From: Burkholderia gladioli
GTDB taxonomy: Bacteria; Pseudomonadota; Gammaproteobacteria; Burkholderiales; Burkholderiaceae
Direction of reading: 5' to 3'
Assembly (NCBI GenBank): GCA_009914575.1
Contig: WNEB01000129.1
Coordinates: forward strand, 1-5,333
DNA length: 5,333 nt
Below the pieces are notes generated by a model. It worked only from the letters and a program-made list of their open reading frames with translations. It had not been told where the DNA came from and ran no database searches. Numbering within the stretch: the stretch's first letter is position 1; the number at the start of each line of letters is the position of its first letter. Position numbers and translations under genes: made by a program. Shown here one piece after another: positions 1-5,319 of the stretch.

Positions 1-263
1 TCGAGCAGTGGTGCACCAACGTCATGCGCTCGAAGGTCGAGCCGATGAAGGACGTCGTGCGCATGATTCGCAAGCACTTCGCCGGCATCGTGGCCTGGAC
101 GCAGACGCGTCAGACCAACGGCTTCCTGGAAGCCATCAACGGACTCTTCCAGGCCGCCAAGCGAAAGGCACGCGGATACACCAACCTCACGACCATGCGG
201 ACCGTGCTGTTTCTGATCGCCGGCAAGCTCGACTTCTCGAAGATCAACCCGCATGTCGCGTAA
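1..263 (+). CDS. ISL3-family transposase, C-terminal fragment (cut by window edge)
   Basis: The reading frame enters from the left edge (first full codon at 3) and stops with TAA at 261-263, giving about 86 visible residues. This is the C-terminal end of the DDE catalytic domain that cuts and joins the ends of ISL3 elements. The stretch TNGFLEAINGLFQAAKRKA followed by RGYTN is the typical ISL3 block around the last acidic residue of the triad; the candidate catalytic Glu is the GAA codon at 129-131. The tail MRTVLFLIAGKLDFSKINP is also typical of the betaproteobacterial members. No lesion is visible in the part present, so the element may still be active. It is the only long reading frame in the window that looks undamaged. 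It is incomplete only because the window begins inside it. Confidence 0.88.
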   Translation, partial: EQWCTNVMRSKVEPMKDVVRMIRKHFAGIVAWTQTRQTNGFLEAINGLFQAAKRKARGYTNLTTMRTVLFLIAGKLDFSKINPHVA

Positions 264-286
264 TTCACTCATTTTTCAAGAGAGCC
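264..286 (+). repeat. Right terminal inverted repeat of the ISL3 element
   Basis: Read on the minus strand the end is GGCTCTCTTGAAAAATGAG, matching the GGCTCT-type ends of ISL3 elements. It starts directly after the transposase stop. The inner limit of the repeat is uncertain because the left end of the element is not in the window. Confidence 0.7.
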
Positions 287-394
287 GGAAATTAGCGCCG
301 CGCGCATCCGCGACTGTCGGCAGCAAAACACCTGCGACAATTCTGCGACATGTCACGCAAACGACATCGCAGGCAGCGGCGCCATCGCCCCTCG
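287..394. other. Short intergenic stretch between ISL3 end and dehalogenase 3' end
   Basis: About 108 bases with no convincing reading frame. It contains an 8-bp direct repeat, CTGCGACA at 332-339 and 343-350, spaced 11 bp (see the separate repeat entry). No intrinsic terminator for the dehalogenase gene is visible. The ISL3 element has probably separated this stretch from its original left neighbour. Confidence 0.5.
332..350. repeat. Tandem octamer CTGCGACA, 11-bp period
   Basis: CTGCGACA occurs at 332-339 and again at 343-350; read on the minus strand this is TGTCGCAG-AAT-TGTCGCAG. Direct half-sites one helical turn apart are the usual layout of sites for OmpR/PhoB-type response regulators, so this may be a protein-binding site belonging to a gene displaced by the ISL3 insertion. 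No target gene is visible, and chance is possible in GC-rich DNA. Confidence 0.3.
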
Positions 395-1291
395 TCACCC
401 CTCCCCCTCCCCCGCCTCGAAGAACGCCAGAATCTCCTCCAGCAGGACGCCCGGCGCTTCCTCCGGAATGTAATGCCCGCATTCGATCGCGCGCCCGCTC
501 ACGTCGCGCGCCACGGCGCGCCATTCCTCGAGCGTATCGAAGCAGCGCGCCACCACGCCCTCCGCGCCCCACAGCACGCGCAGCGGGCACGCCACGCGCG
601 TGCCGCGTTCGAGATCGGCGCGATCGTGCTCGAGATCGATGGTGGCCGACGCGCGGTAGTCCTCGCACATCGCATGCACCGCGCCCGGCTGCCTCAGCGC
701 CTGCCGGTACGCATCGAGCGCGGCCGGCGCGAACGGCGCGAGGCCGGCAGAACGGCTGCCCATCACGCGCTCGACGTAGGCGTCGGGGTTGCCCTCGATC
801 AGCGTCTCGGGCAACGGCGGCGGTTGAGTCAGGAAGAACCAGTGGAAATAGGCGGTGGCGAACTATCGATCGGTCTTTTCGTACATCGCGAGCGTCGGCG
901 CGATGTCGAGCAGCATCGCGCGCTCGACGGCATCGGGATGATCGAGAGCCATGCGGTGCGCGACGCGCGCGCCGCGATCGTGCGCGCAGACGCAAAAGCG
1001 CTCGTAGCCGAAGTGGCGCATCACGGCGACCTGATCGGCGGCCATCGCGCGCTTCGAATACGTGACGTGCGCGGCGTCGCCCTTCGGCTTGGACGACGCG
1101 CCGTAGCCGCGCAGATCGGTGGCGATCACCGTGAAGCGGCGCGCCAGCGCGGCCGCAACGCGATGCCAGATCATGTGGGTCTGAGGATGACCGTGCAGCA
1201 ACAACAAGGGCGGGCCGGAGCCGCCCTTGACGCCGAAGATGTCGACGTCATCCACCGTTACATTGAACGATGCAAACTCGTCAAACGGCAT
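395..1291 (-). pseudogene. Haloacetate/fluoroacetate dehalogenase-type alpha/beta hydrolase, interrupted by an in-frame TAG
   Basis: The 298-codon frame runs from ATG at 1291 (protein MPFDEFASFN) to TGA at 395-397, close to the usual length of about 300 for this family, which cleaves the carbon-halogen bond of haloacetates in the cytoplasm. The oxyanion motif LLLHGHPQTH lies at about 30-39. The nucleophile motif HDRGAR gives D105, with the arginines that bind the carboxylate. D129 in LLDIAPT and H273 in CGHYIPEEAP complete the triad. H150, W151 and Y212 fit the halide pocket. The spacing parallels the structurally studied Rhodopseudomonas FAcD enzyme (from memory). Codon 143 (863-865) is TAG within the stretch MYEKTDR-stop-FATAYFHWFF. 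Reading continues in the same frame on both sides, so one substitution, perhaps from GAG, stops it before the halide pocket and catalytic His. The 142-residue product should be inactive. It is transcribed divergently from the gene at 1550. An epoxide-hydrolase-like role is less likely because the HDRGAR context is dehalogenase-like. Confidence 0.85.
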
Positions 1292-1327
1292 GGCGATAGT
1301 CTCACTGATCGAATTGTTGTAGCCGCC

Positions 1328-1333
1328 ATTGTA
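1328..1333 (-). promoter_or_regulatory. Candidate -10 box for the dehalogenase gene
   Basis: The minus strand reads TACAAT here, within the same TCCTACAAT nonamer found at 1419-1427 on the plus strand. Transcription would start about 30 bases before the ATG at 1291. No good -35 hexamer is visible at the right distance, so an activator or another promoter could be needed. Confidence 0.3.
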
Positions 1334-1397
1334 GGAGCCGGGTGCGGCGCGAACAGGCGCCAGCCCACGCAAACCGTAGAACCCGAACACTCATTCG

Positions 1398-1413
1398 ATA
1401 CGAACGTTCGATG
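1398..1413. promoter_or_regulatory. TetR-type operator-like palindrome, site 1
   Basis: The site reads ATACGAACGTTCGATG and contains the perfect 10-bp palindrome CGAACGTTCG (1401-1410). It matches an ideal ATACGAACGTTCGTAT in 13 of 16 positions. Palindromes of this size and style are common operators of TetR-family repressors. It would cover the -35 position of the promoter proposed at 1399-1427. The regulator is not identified. Confidence 0.5.
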
Positions 1414-1427
1414 CATCGTCCTACAAT
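1399..1427 (+). promoter_or_regulatory. Candidate promoter for the nitronate monooxygenase gene
   Basis: TACAAT at 1422-1427 is a 5/6 match to the -10 consensus. With a 17-bp spacer the -35 hexamer would be TACGAA (1399-1404), a poor match lying within operator-like site 1. Transcription would begin near 1434, inside site 2, leaving a leader of about 115 bases. A weak -35 box flanked by two operators fits a repressed promoter. This is pattern-based only. Confidence 0.35.
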
Positions 1428-1428
1428 C

Positions 1429-1444
1429 GCACGACCGTTCGTAT
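1429..1444. promoter_or_regulatory. TetR-type operator-like palindrome, site 2
   Basis: The site reads GCACGACCGTTCGTAT and matches the ideal ATACGAACGTTCGTAT in 13 of 16 positions, with the conserved half on the right where site 1 has it on the left. The two centres are 31 bp apart, about three helical turns, so two repressor dimers could lie on the same DNA face. It overlaps the expected transcription start (about 1434) of the plus-strand promoter. Confidence 0.5.
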
Positions 1445-1535
1445 TAATATGCGACGACCGGCGCGTCCGGCACGCGCCGCGCCGCCTCGCTACACTCATG
1501 CAGACGCCCGCGACAACGCAGGCGCAAGACGATCC

Positions 1536-1540
1536 AGGAG
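1536..1540 (+). promoter_or_regulatory. Ribosome binding site AGGAG for the gene at 1550
   Basis: AGGAG ends nine bases before the ATG at 1550 and fixes this start codon. It also shows that the longer open frame upstream in another register is not the real gene start. Confidence 0.7.
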
Positions 1541-1549
1541 ACTCCCACC

Positions 1550-2457
1550 ATGGCCCTGCCCGCCGTCCTTCAGCGCCTGTCGCTGCCCGTCATCGCCTCG
1601 CCGATGTTCATCGTCAGTTATCCCGAACTGGTGCTCGCGCAGTGCAAGGCCGGCATCGTCGGCTCGTTCTCGGCGCTCAACGCGCGCCCGGTCGAGCTGC
1701 TCGACGCATGGCTCACGCAGATCGAGGACGGCCTGGCCGCGCATCGCGAGGCGCACCCGGACGCGGTGATCGGCCCGATCGCGGTCAACCAGATCGTCCA
1801 TCCGTCGAACGTGCGGCTCGAACACGACGTGCGCGTCTGCGTCGACCACAAGGTGCCGATCTTCTCACCAGCCTGCGCGCGCCGTCGCCGGAGATCGTGC
1901 AGGCGGTGCACAGCTACGGCGGCATCGTGCTGCACGACGTGATCAACCTGCGCCACGCCGAGAAGGCGCTCGAGGCGGGCGTGGACGGCCTGATCCTGGT
2001 GGCGGCCGGCGCGGGCGGCCACGCGGGCACCACCTCGCCGTTCGCGCTAGTGGGCGAAGTACGCAAGCGCTTCGACGGCCCGATCGTGCTGTCGGGCTCG
2101 ATCGCCAACGGCGGCGCGATCCTGGCCGCGCAGGCGATGGGCGCCGACCTCGCCTACATGGGCACGCGCTTCATCGCCACGCAGGAAGCGCACGCGGTGG
2201 AAGGCTACAAGCGCGCGATCGTCGACGCCAAATCGGTCGACATCGTCTACACCAACCTGTTCACGGGCGTGCACGGCAACTACATCCGCGAGAGCATCGT
2301 CAACGCGGGGCTGGATCCGGACGCGCTGCCCGAGGCCGACAAGTCGAAGATGAACTTCGGCAGCGACAAGGCGAAGGCCTGGAAGGACATCTGGGGCGCG
2401 GGCCAGGGCGTCGGGCTGATGGACGACGCGAAGGCGCGGCTCGGGATCCGCGCCTGA
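1550..2457 (+). pseudogene. Nitronate monooxygenase / 2-nitropropane dioxygenase-type FMN flavoprotein, broken by a one-base deletion
   Basis: The family uses FMN in a TIM barrel to oxidise nitronates or, in some members, to reduce quinones with NADH. Starting at ATG 1550 behind a good AGGAG, the first 105 codons (MALPAVLQRLSLPVIASPMF onward, to DHKVPIF) run in one frame. From 1867 the homology continues in another frame: TSLRAPSPEIVQAVHSYGG, the glycine-rich AGAGGHAG with the conserved His (about residue 158), SGSIANGG for FMN phosphate, MGTRFIATQEA, and the C-terminal WGAGQGVGLMDD before TGA at 2455-2457. Restoring one base after 1864 (ATC-ACC in place of TCACC) joins both halves into about 303 residues, close to the family length of 320. 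As written, the first frame ends near 1942 with an unrelated arginine-rich tail and has lost the flavin site. No slippery sequence supports programmed frameshifting. The exact substrate cannot be told; a quinone-reductase-like role is possible. Confidence 0.85.
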
Positions 2458-2483
2458 CCGGCGCTCGACAAGCGACAGGCATG

Positions 2484-2511
2484 AAAAAACCGGCTGAGAA
2501 GCCGGTTTTTT
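2484..2511. terminator. Bidirectional intrinsic terminator
   Basis: A perfect 12-bp inverted repeat, AAAAAACCGGCT (2484-2495) and AGCCGGTTTTTT (2500-2511), closes a GAGA tetraloop. The GC-rich core with A-tract and T-tract on either side makes it work in both directions. It lies between the convergent ends of the flavoprotein gene (stop 2457) and the LysR gene (stop 2540), serving both. Confidence 0.92.
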
Positions 2512-2539
2512 ATTTGCCGCCGCGTTTCGCGCTTGCGGT

Positions 2540-3510
2540 TCAGCTCGACGCGACGCGCTTCAATCGCGGCACGGCGGCGTCGGCCAGATAGGCATCGACG
2601 GTCGGGCACAGCGACTGCCCCGAGAACCGGTCGGCCAGGAAATCGACGAACGAGCGCACCTTCGCCGACACGTGCCGGCGGCTCGCGTACACCGCGTAGA
2701 TCGTCAGCTCGCGCGGCGGCATCACGTCTAGCAGCAGCGGCACGAGACGGCCGGCCTCGATGTCGTCGCCCACCACCTCGGTGCCGAGCATCGCGATGCC
2801 GCTGCCGTCGAGCACCGCCACGCGCAGCGCTTCGAGGTGATTGATGATCAGGTTGCCCGACAGCGTCACGCGCGAGGCCGCGGCCGATTCGAACGCGACC
2901 GAATCGATCGAGGTGGGGCCGCTGTCGCGGCGCAGGTAGTTGTGATGTTCGAGATCGGCGAGCGTCGCCGGCGTGCCGTGCTCGTCGAGATAGGCCGGCG
3001 AGGCCACCAGCAGGATGTGCGCGGTGGCGATCTGGCGCGCGACCAGCGACGACGATTTCAGGCCGAACGGCGCGGCGCGCACGGCCACGTCGTAGCCTTC
3101 GTCGATCAATTCGACTACGCGATCCGACAGCGTGATCTCGACGGTCACGTCCGCGTAGCGCGCGGCGTACGCGGTCACGGCCTGCATCACGTGGCGCAGG
3201 CCGAACGCCGACAGCGTGGTCACGCGCAGGCGGCCTTGCGGCACGATGCTGGCCGCGCCGACCGCCTGGCCGGCTTCGTCGAGAGTTCGGTCAGCGCCTG
3301 CACGAGGCGCTCGTAGTATTCGCGCCCGGCTTCGGTGGGCGCGACGCGACGGGTGGTTCGATGCAGCAGCCGCGAACCGAGCTGCTGCTCGAGATGCATC
3401 ACGTGCTTGCTCGCCATCGCAGCGAACATTTGCATCCGCTCCGCCGCGCCGACGAAGCTGCCCACTTCGACGACGTAGCGAAACACATTCATGCTGACGA
3501 GGGTATCCAT
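2540..3510 (-). pseudogene. LysR-family transcriptional regulator, broken by a two-base frameshift
   Basis: The N-terminal winged helix-turn-helix starts at ATG 3510 (MDTLVSMNVFRYVVEVGSF), with recognition-helix region AAMASKHVMHLEQQLGSRLL and the usual HRTTRRVAPTEAG at about residues 50-62. This frame follows homology for 76 codons, to QALTEL. Then homology jumps to the frame reading DEAGQAVGAASIV and PQGRLRVTTLSAFGL, which carries the effector-binding domain to TGA at 2540-2542. The joint reads CTCTCGAC where CTCGAC would keep the frame, so a TC duplication at about 3281-3285 is the simplest cause; a one-base loss is the alternative. Repaired length is about 322 residues, normal for LysR proteins. 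The current product would be a DNA-binding fragment with a short foreign tail of about 20 residues. An upstream in-frame start at 3582 has no family similarity. The gene is convergent with the flavoprotein and downstream of the porin on the same strand; its targets are unknown. Confidence 0.87.
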
Positions 3511-3557
3511 GCCAAACGCTCGCGATCCAGCGACTTCAATAGGCTCAATTGGAAGCG

Positions 3558-3590
3558 ACTGTAGCAAAGGCTGACGCGGCAAAAGGTCAA
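3558..3590 (-). promoter_or_regulatory. Weak candidate promoter of the LysR gene
   Basis: On the minus strand TGCTACAGT (3558-3566) resembles an extended -10 element, 48 bases before the ATG at 3510. TTGACC (3585-3590) is a good -35 hexamer, but the spacer is 21 bp, too long for a standard promoter. A 7-bp inverted repeat ACGCGGC/GCCGCGT (3574-3580 and 3603-3609) surrounds the -35 element and might be a regulator site. Support is weak. Confidence 0.25.
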
Positions 3591-3691
3591 CAAACGCAAA
3601 ACGCCGCGTAATTCCCCACTTTCGCTACGGAACGGCCTGGCAACGGCAAAAAATGCCGAGCGGGTGTTGCGCGCCGGACACGCGCCCGCGT

Positions 3692-4773
3692 TCAGAAGCG
3701 CGCGCGCATGCCGCCGCCGAACGTGTAGCCGGTCGACTGATTCGACAGGTGATCGTACATGTAGGCCGCGTACAGATCGGTGCGCTTCGAGAGCGGGTAA
3801 TCGTAGCCGAGCGCCCAGGTCTGATGCATCTGGTCGAGCCCGCCCGCGTCGCGCGAATAGGCATAGGACGCCAGCGCGCTGCCCGCGCCGACCGGCACCG
3901 ACACGCCGCCCTGCGCGGTGTTCACGTGCCAGCTTCCGGCCTGCATGTCGTTCTTCGTATACATGTACTGGCCGTACAGTTTCACGAACTTCAGGTCGTA
4001 ACTGACGCCGAGCTGCGCGACGCTCTGGCTCTTCATGCCGGCCACCAGCGAGCCGAGATCGGTCGGGCTGTTGTTGTGTTGAAGTTGACGTACTGATACA
4101 CGACCGTGGCGGCGAACGCGCCGCGGTAATACTGCATCTGGCCGCTCCACTTCTTTGCGCCGTTGCTGCCCGCCTGATTGCCGAGCGCGTACATCGCGCC
4201 CGCGCTGAAGCCGTTGAAATCGGGCGACGTTTACGACACCGCGTTGTTCCAGCCCGAATCGCCGACCACGCCCTGATCGGTCGTGTAGGTCGGGAACGTG
4301 CCAAGGCCGAGGAACACGTGATAGACGATCGGCGAGAACTCGTACGAATCGATCAGCGGGTTGAACAGGATCGTCGATATGAACAGCTGCGTGGTCAGAC
4401 GCCCGGCGCGCACCGTGCCGTACGGCGTTTCGAGGCCGACGTACGAATTGCGCGCGAAGAACGTGTCGCCGTCGAAGCGGCCGTACTTGCCGCTTTGCGG
4501 GCGGAAGAAATCCTCGAACGTGAACAGCGCGCGATAGCCGCCGCCGAGATCCTCGGTGCCGCGCAGGCCCCAGTACGAGGTCGACATGCCGCCGCCCTGC
4601 ACGCCCCATGCGCGTTCGTTACCGGGGAATTTCTGCGCGCCGACCCAGGCGTCGACCTGGCGGTACAGTTGCACGCTCGATTGCGCCTGGGCGGGCGCGG
4701 CGATCGAGAAGCAGGCCGCAAACGCGGCGCACGCGACAGCACCGGACGCAGTCCGGCGAGCGAAAGATTTCAT
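3692..4773 (-). pseudogene. Gram-negative trimeric porin (Burkholderia type), broken by an in-frame TAA and a one-base frameshift
   Basis: The protein would form a beta-barrel diffusion channel in the outer membrane. ATG at 4773 follows GGAG with a 5-base gap. Residues 1-30 are a signal peptide (positive MKSFARR, hydrophobic core, cleavage after APAQA). The mature start QSSVQLYRQVDAW, then YWGLRGTEDLGGGYRALF and SYVGLETPYGTVRAGR, are family hallmarks. The C-terminus GGGMRARF ends in the Phe required for barrel assembly. Repaired length is about 360 residues, usual for the family. Codon 181 (4231-4233) is TAA in NNAVS-stop-TSPDFNGF, where related porins have Tyr; TAC to TAA is one base. A second lesion lies near 4078, where QYVNFN leaves the frame and HNNSPTDLGSL resumes it; one lost base explains this. 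The mature first strand has Arg in LYRQVD where relatives usually have Gly. The truncated product lacks the barrel end and should not assemble. Confidence 0.9.
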
Positions 4774-4778
4774 GAGAT

Positions 4779-4782
4779 CTCC
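4779..4782 (-). promoter_or_regulatory. Ribosome binding site GGAG of the porin gene
   Basis: On the minus strand GGAG stands five bases before ATG 4773, which agrees with the signal-peptide start. Confidence 0.65.
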
Positions 4783-4937
4783 GAATCAATTCGTTGGGAA
4801 CCGGTGCGCGTATCGTTGTTGGGGCTGCATGCGCACGGTGGGGCACGGCCATCTTCAAGGACCGATAAGCCGGTCAAAAATAGGCGTGCTTATGTTCGGT
4901 ATAGCGGCGTTGCGATTGCCGCAGAGGCGGGCCCGCC

Positions 4938-4955
4938 GCCGGTATCGGAACCGGC
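4938..4955. repeat. Inverted repeat GCCGGT-N6-ACCGGC
   Basis: Perfect 6-bp arms (4938-4943 and 4950-4955) with a 6-bp centre, 17 bp from the palindrome at 4972. It could be a regulator site or a hairpin upstream of the porin gene. GC-rich background makes chance repeats common. Confidence 0.35.
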
Positions 4956-4971
4956 CAGCCCCCCCGAGCGA

Positions 4972-4985
4972 GCCGGCTAGCCGGC
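4972..4985. repeat. Perfect 14-bp palindrome GCCGGCTAGCCGGC
   Basis: Every position is symmetric, with CTAG at the centre, a tetranucleotide that is rare in many bacterial genomes. It lies about 200 bp upstream of the porin start and 17 bp from another GCCGG-type inverted repeat. It is a possible operator or structural element; no function is known. Confidence 0.45.
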
Positions 4986-5103
4986 GAGGCGCGAAAGATA
5001 GCGCAAGCGGGAGAACGCTCAAAGCGCCGCAAGCGAAAAACGGCGCGACTGTGGCGCAGGCGCGTCACCGGGCGCGAGAAACATGTCGGGCGCCGGCGCG
5101 ATC

Positions 5104-5155
5104 GAAAAAAGGGGAAGGAGAAAAAGGCAACGCGACGCGACCGGCGCATCCGGTC
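5104..5155 (-). terminator. Possible terminator of the truncated minus-strand gene
   Basis: On the minus strand, ten bases after the TGA at 5163-5165 comes a hairpin, GACCGG-ATGCG-CCGGTC formed by plus positions 5139-5155. An 11-base gap is followed by a 24-base pyrimidine tract with T5 and T6 runs (5104-5127). The gap between stem and T-run is longer than in a textbook terminator, so efficiency is doubtful, but the position just after a stop codon supports the call. Confidence 0.4.
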
Positions 5156-5162
5156 AGCCGCA

Positions 5163-5207
5163 TCAATTGTTGCGGTAGAACGACGAGAAAAACGTGTTGC
5201 GCGAACC
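5163..5207 (-). pseudogene. C-terminal remnant (14 codons) of an unidentified gene cut by the IS5-family element
   Basis: Read on the minus strand from the IS edge, the frame gives GSRNTFFSSFYRNN followed by TGA (5163-5165). Ten of fourteen sense codons end in G or C, and codon choice (AAC, TTC, TAC, CGC, TCG) matches the neighbouring genes. The stop is followed by a hairpin and pyrimidine tract like a terminator. The open frame reaches exactly the first base of the IS terminal repeat at 5208, as expected if the element landed inside the gene's 3' part. The protein is not recognised; the aromatic-rich tail gives no function. With only 14 codons chance cannot be excluded. Confidence 0.45.
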
Positions 5208-5225
5208 GGCGTTGTTGCATAAATC
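5208..5225 (+). repeat. Left terminal inverted repeat of the IS5-family element
   Basis: GGCGTTGTTGCATAAATC begins immediately after the coding-like minus-strand tail ending at 5207, fixing the insertion boundary. The outer GGC and the TTGTTG...ATAAATC core are typical of the IS903 group. Confidence 0.8.
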
Positions 5226-5319
5226 GAGCGAGATCCGTTGACGTTTACGCGCAACGGTCGCGGGGCCAGCCTCCTATCAAGTCAGATTCCAGAGTAACTG
5301 CCTAATTTTTGACAAGAAA

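Larger units (their letters stand above)
1..286 (+). mobile_element. Right end of an ISL3-family insertion sequence (left part outside window)
   Basis: The stretch holds the C-terminal part of an ISL3-type transposase followed, 23 bases after its stop, by a terminus that reads GGCTCTCTTGAAAAATGAG on the minus strand. A GGCTCT start followed by a T/A-rich stretch is typical of ISL3-family terminal inverted repeats, so the element boundary is placed at about 286. ISL3 elements usually make an 8-bp target duplication; the adjacent host octamer would be GGAAATTA (287-294), but the other copy lies outside the window. The family is well supported; the exact member is not identified. Confidence 0.85.
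1292..1549. promoter_or_regulatory. Divergent control region between dehalogenase (-) and nitronate monooxygenase (+)
   Basis: This 258-bp gap separates two genes transcribed away from each other. It contains two near-identical palindromic sites (1398-1413 and 1429-1444) and the nonamer TCCTACAAT in both orientations: plus strand 1419-1427, and minus strand over 1328-1336. Each nonamer contains TACAAT, a 5/6 match to the -10 consensus, pointing toward the nearer gene. The region is less GC-rich in its centre, as expected for promoters. No regulator gene adjoins it in the window. Confidence 0.55.
4783..5162. other. Non-coding stretch upstream of the porin gene
   Basis: No credible gene is seen in these 380 bases; the open frames are low-complexity arginine-rich translations without a start signal. 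It should carry the porin promoter, but only weak minus-strand candidates are present (TTGACC at 4872-4877 without a clear -10). It holds three inverted repeats, annotated separately: 4938-4955, 4972-4985 and 5139-5155. A fourth is GCGCCG at 5024-5029 with CGGCGC at 5041-5046. It also contains a 24-base purine run (5104-5127). Confidence 0.5.

Noticed and set aside
253..1447. Long plus-strand open frames of 270 and 365 codons over the dehalogenase region.
   Set aside because: They are antisense to a clearly homologous gene, rich in Arg, Ala and Pro, and arise from the GC bias; no domain or ribosome binding site supports them.
1342..1866. Plus-strand reading frame extending upstream of the flavoprotein fragment as a longer N-terminus.
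   Set aside because: It is in a different register from the true N-terminus, which starts at 1550 behind AGGAG and carries the family sequence.
3511..3582. Upstream in-frame start of the LysR gene at 3582.
   Set aside because: The extra 24 residues have no LysR similarity, and MDTLVSMNVF at 3510 matches the usual N-terminus.
3644..3658. Hairpin CGGCA-AAAAA-TGCCG after the porin stop as a terminator.
   Set aside because: The stem has only five pairs and the A/T run is in the loop rather than after the stem; no tail of T follows.
395..4233. Programmed frameshifting or stop-codon readthrough as an explanation for the broken genes.
   Set aside because: No slippery heptamer, recoding hairpin or internal Shine-Dalgarno is seen at the joints, and these families are not known to use recoding. 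Five unrelated sites would be needed.
4874..5254. Minus-strand open frame of 126 codons upstream of the porin.
   Set aside because: Arginine-rich low-complexity translation that runs across the IS5 terminus; its first part lies inside the mobile element.
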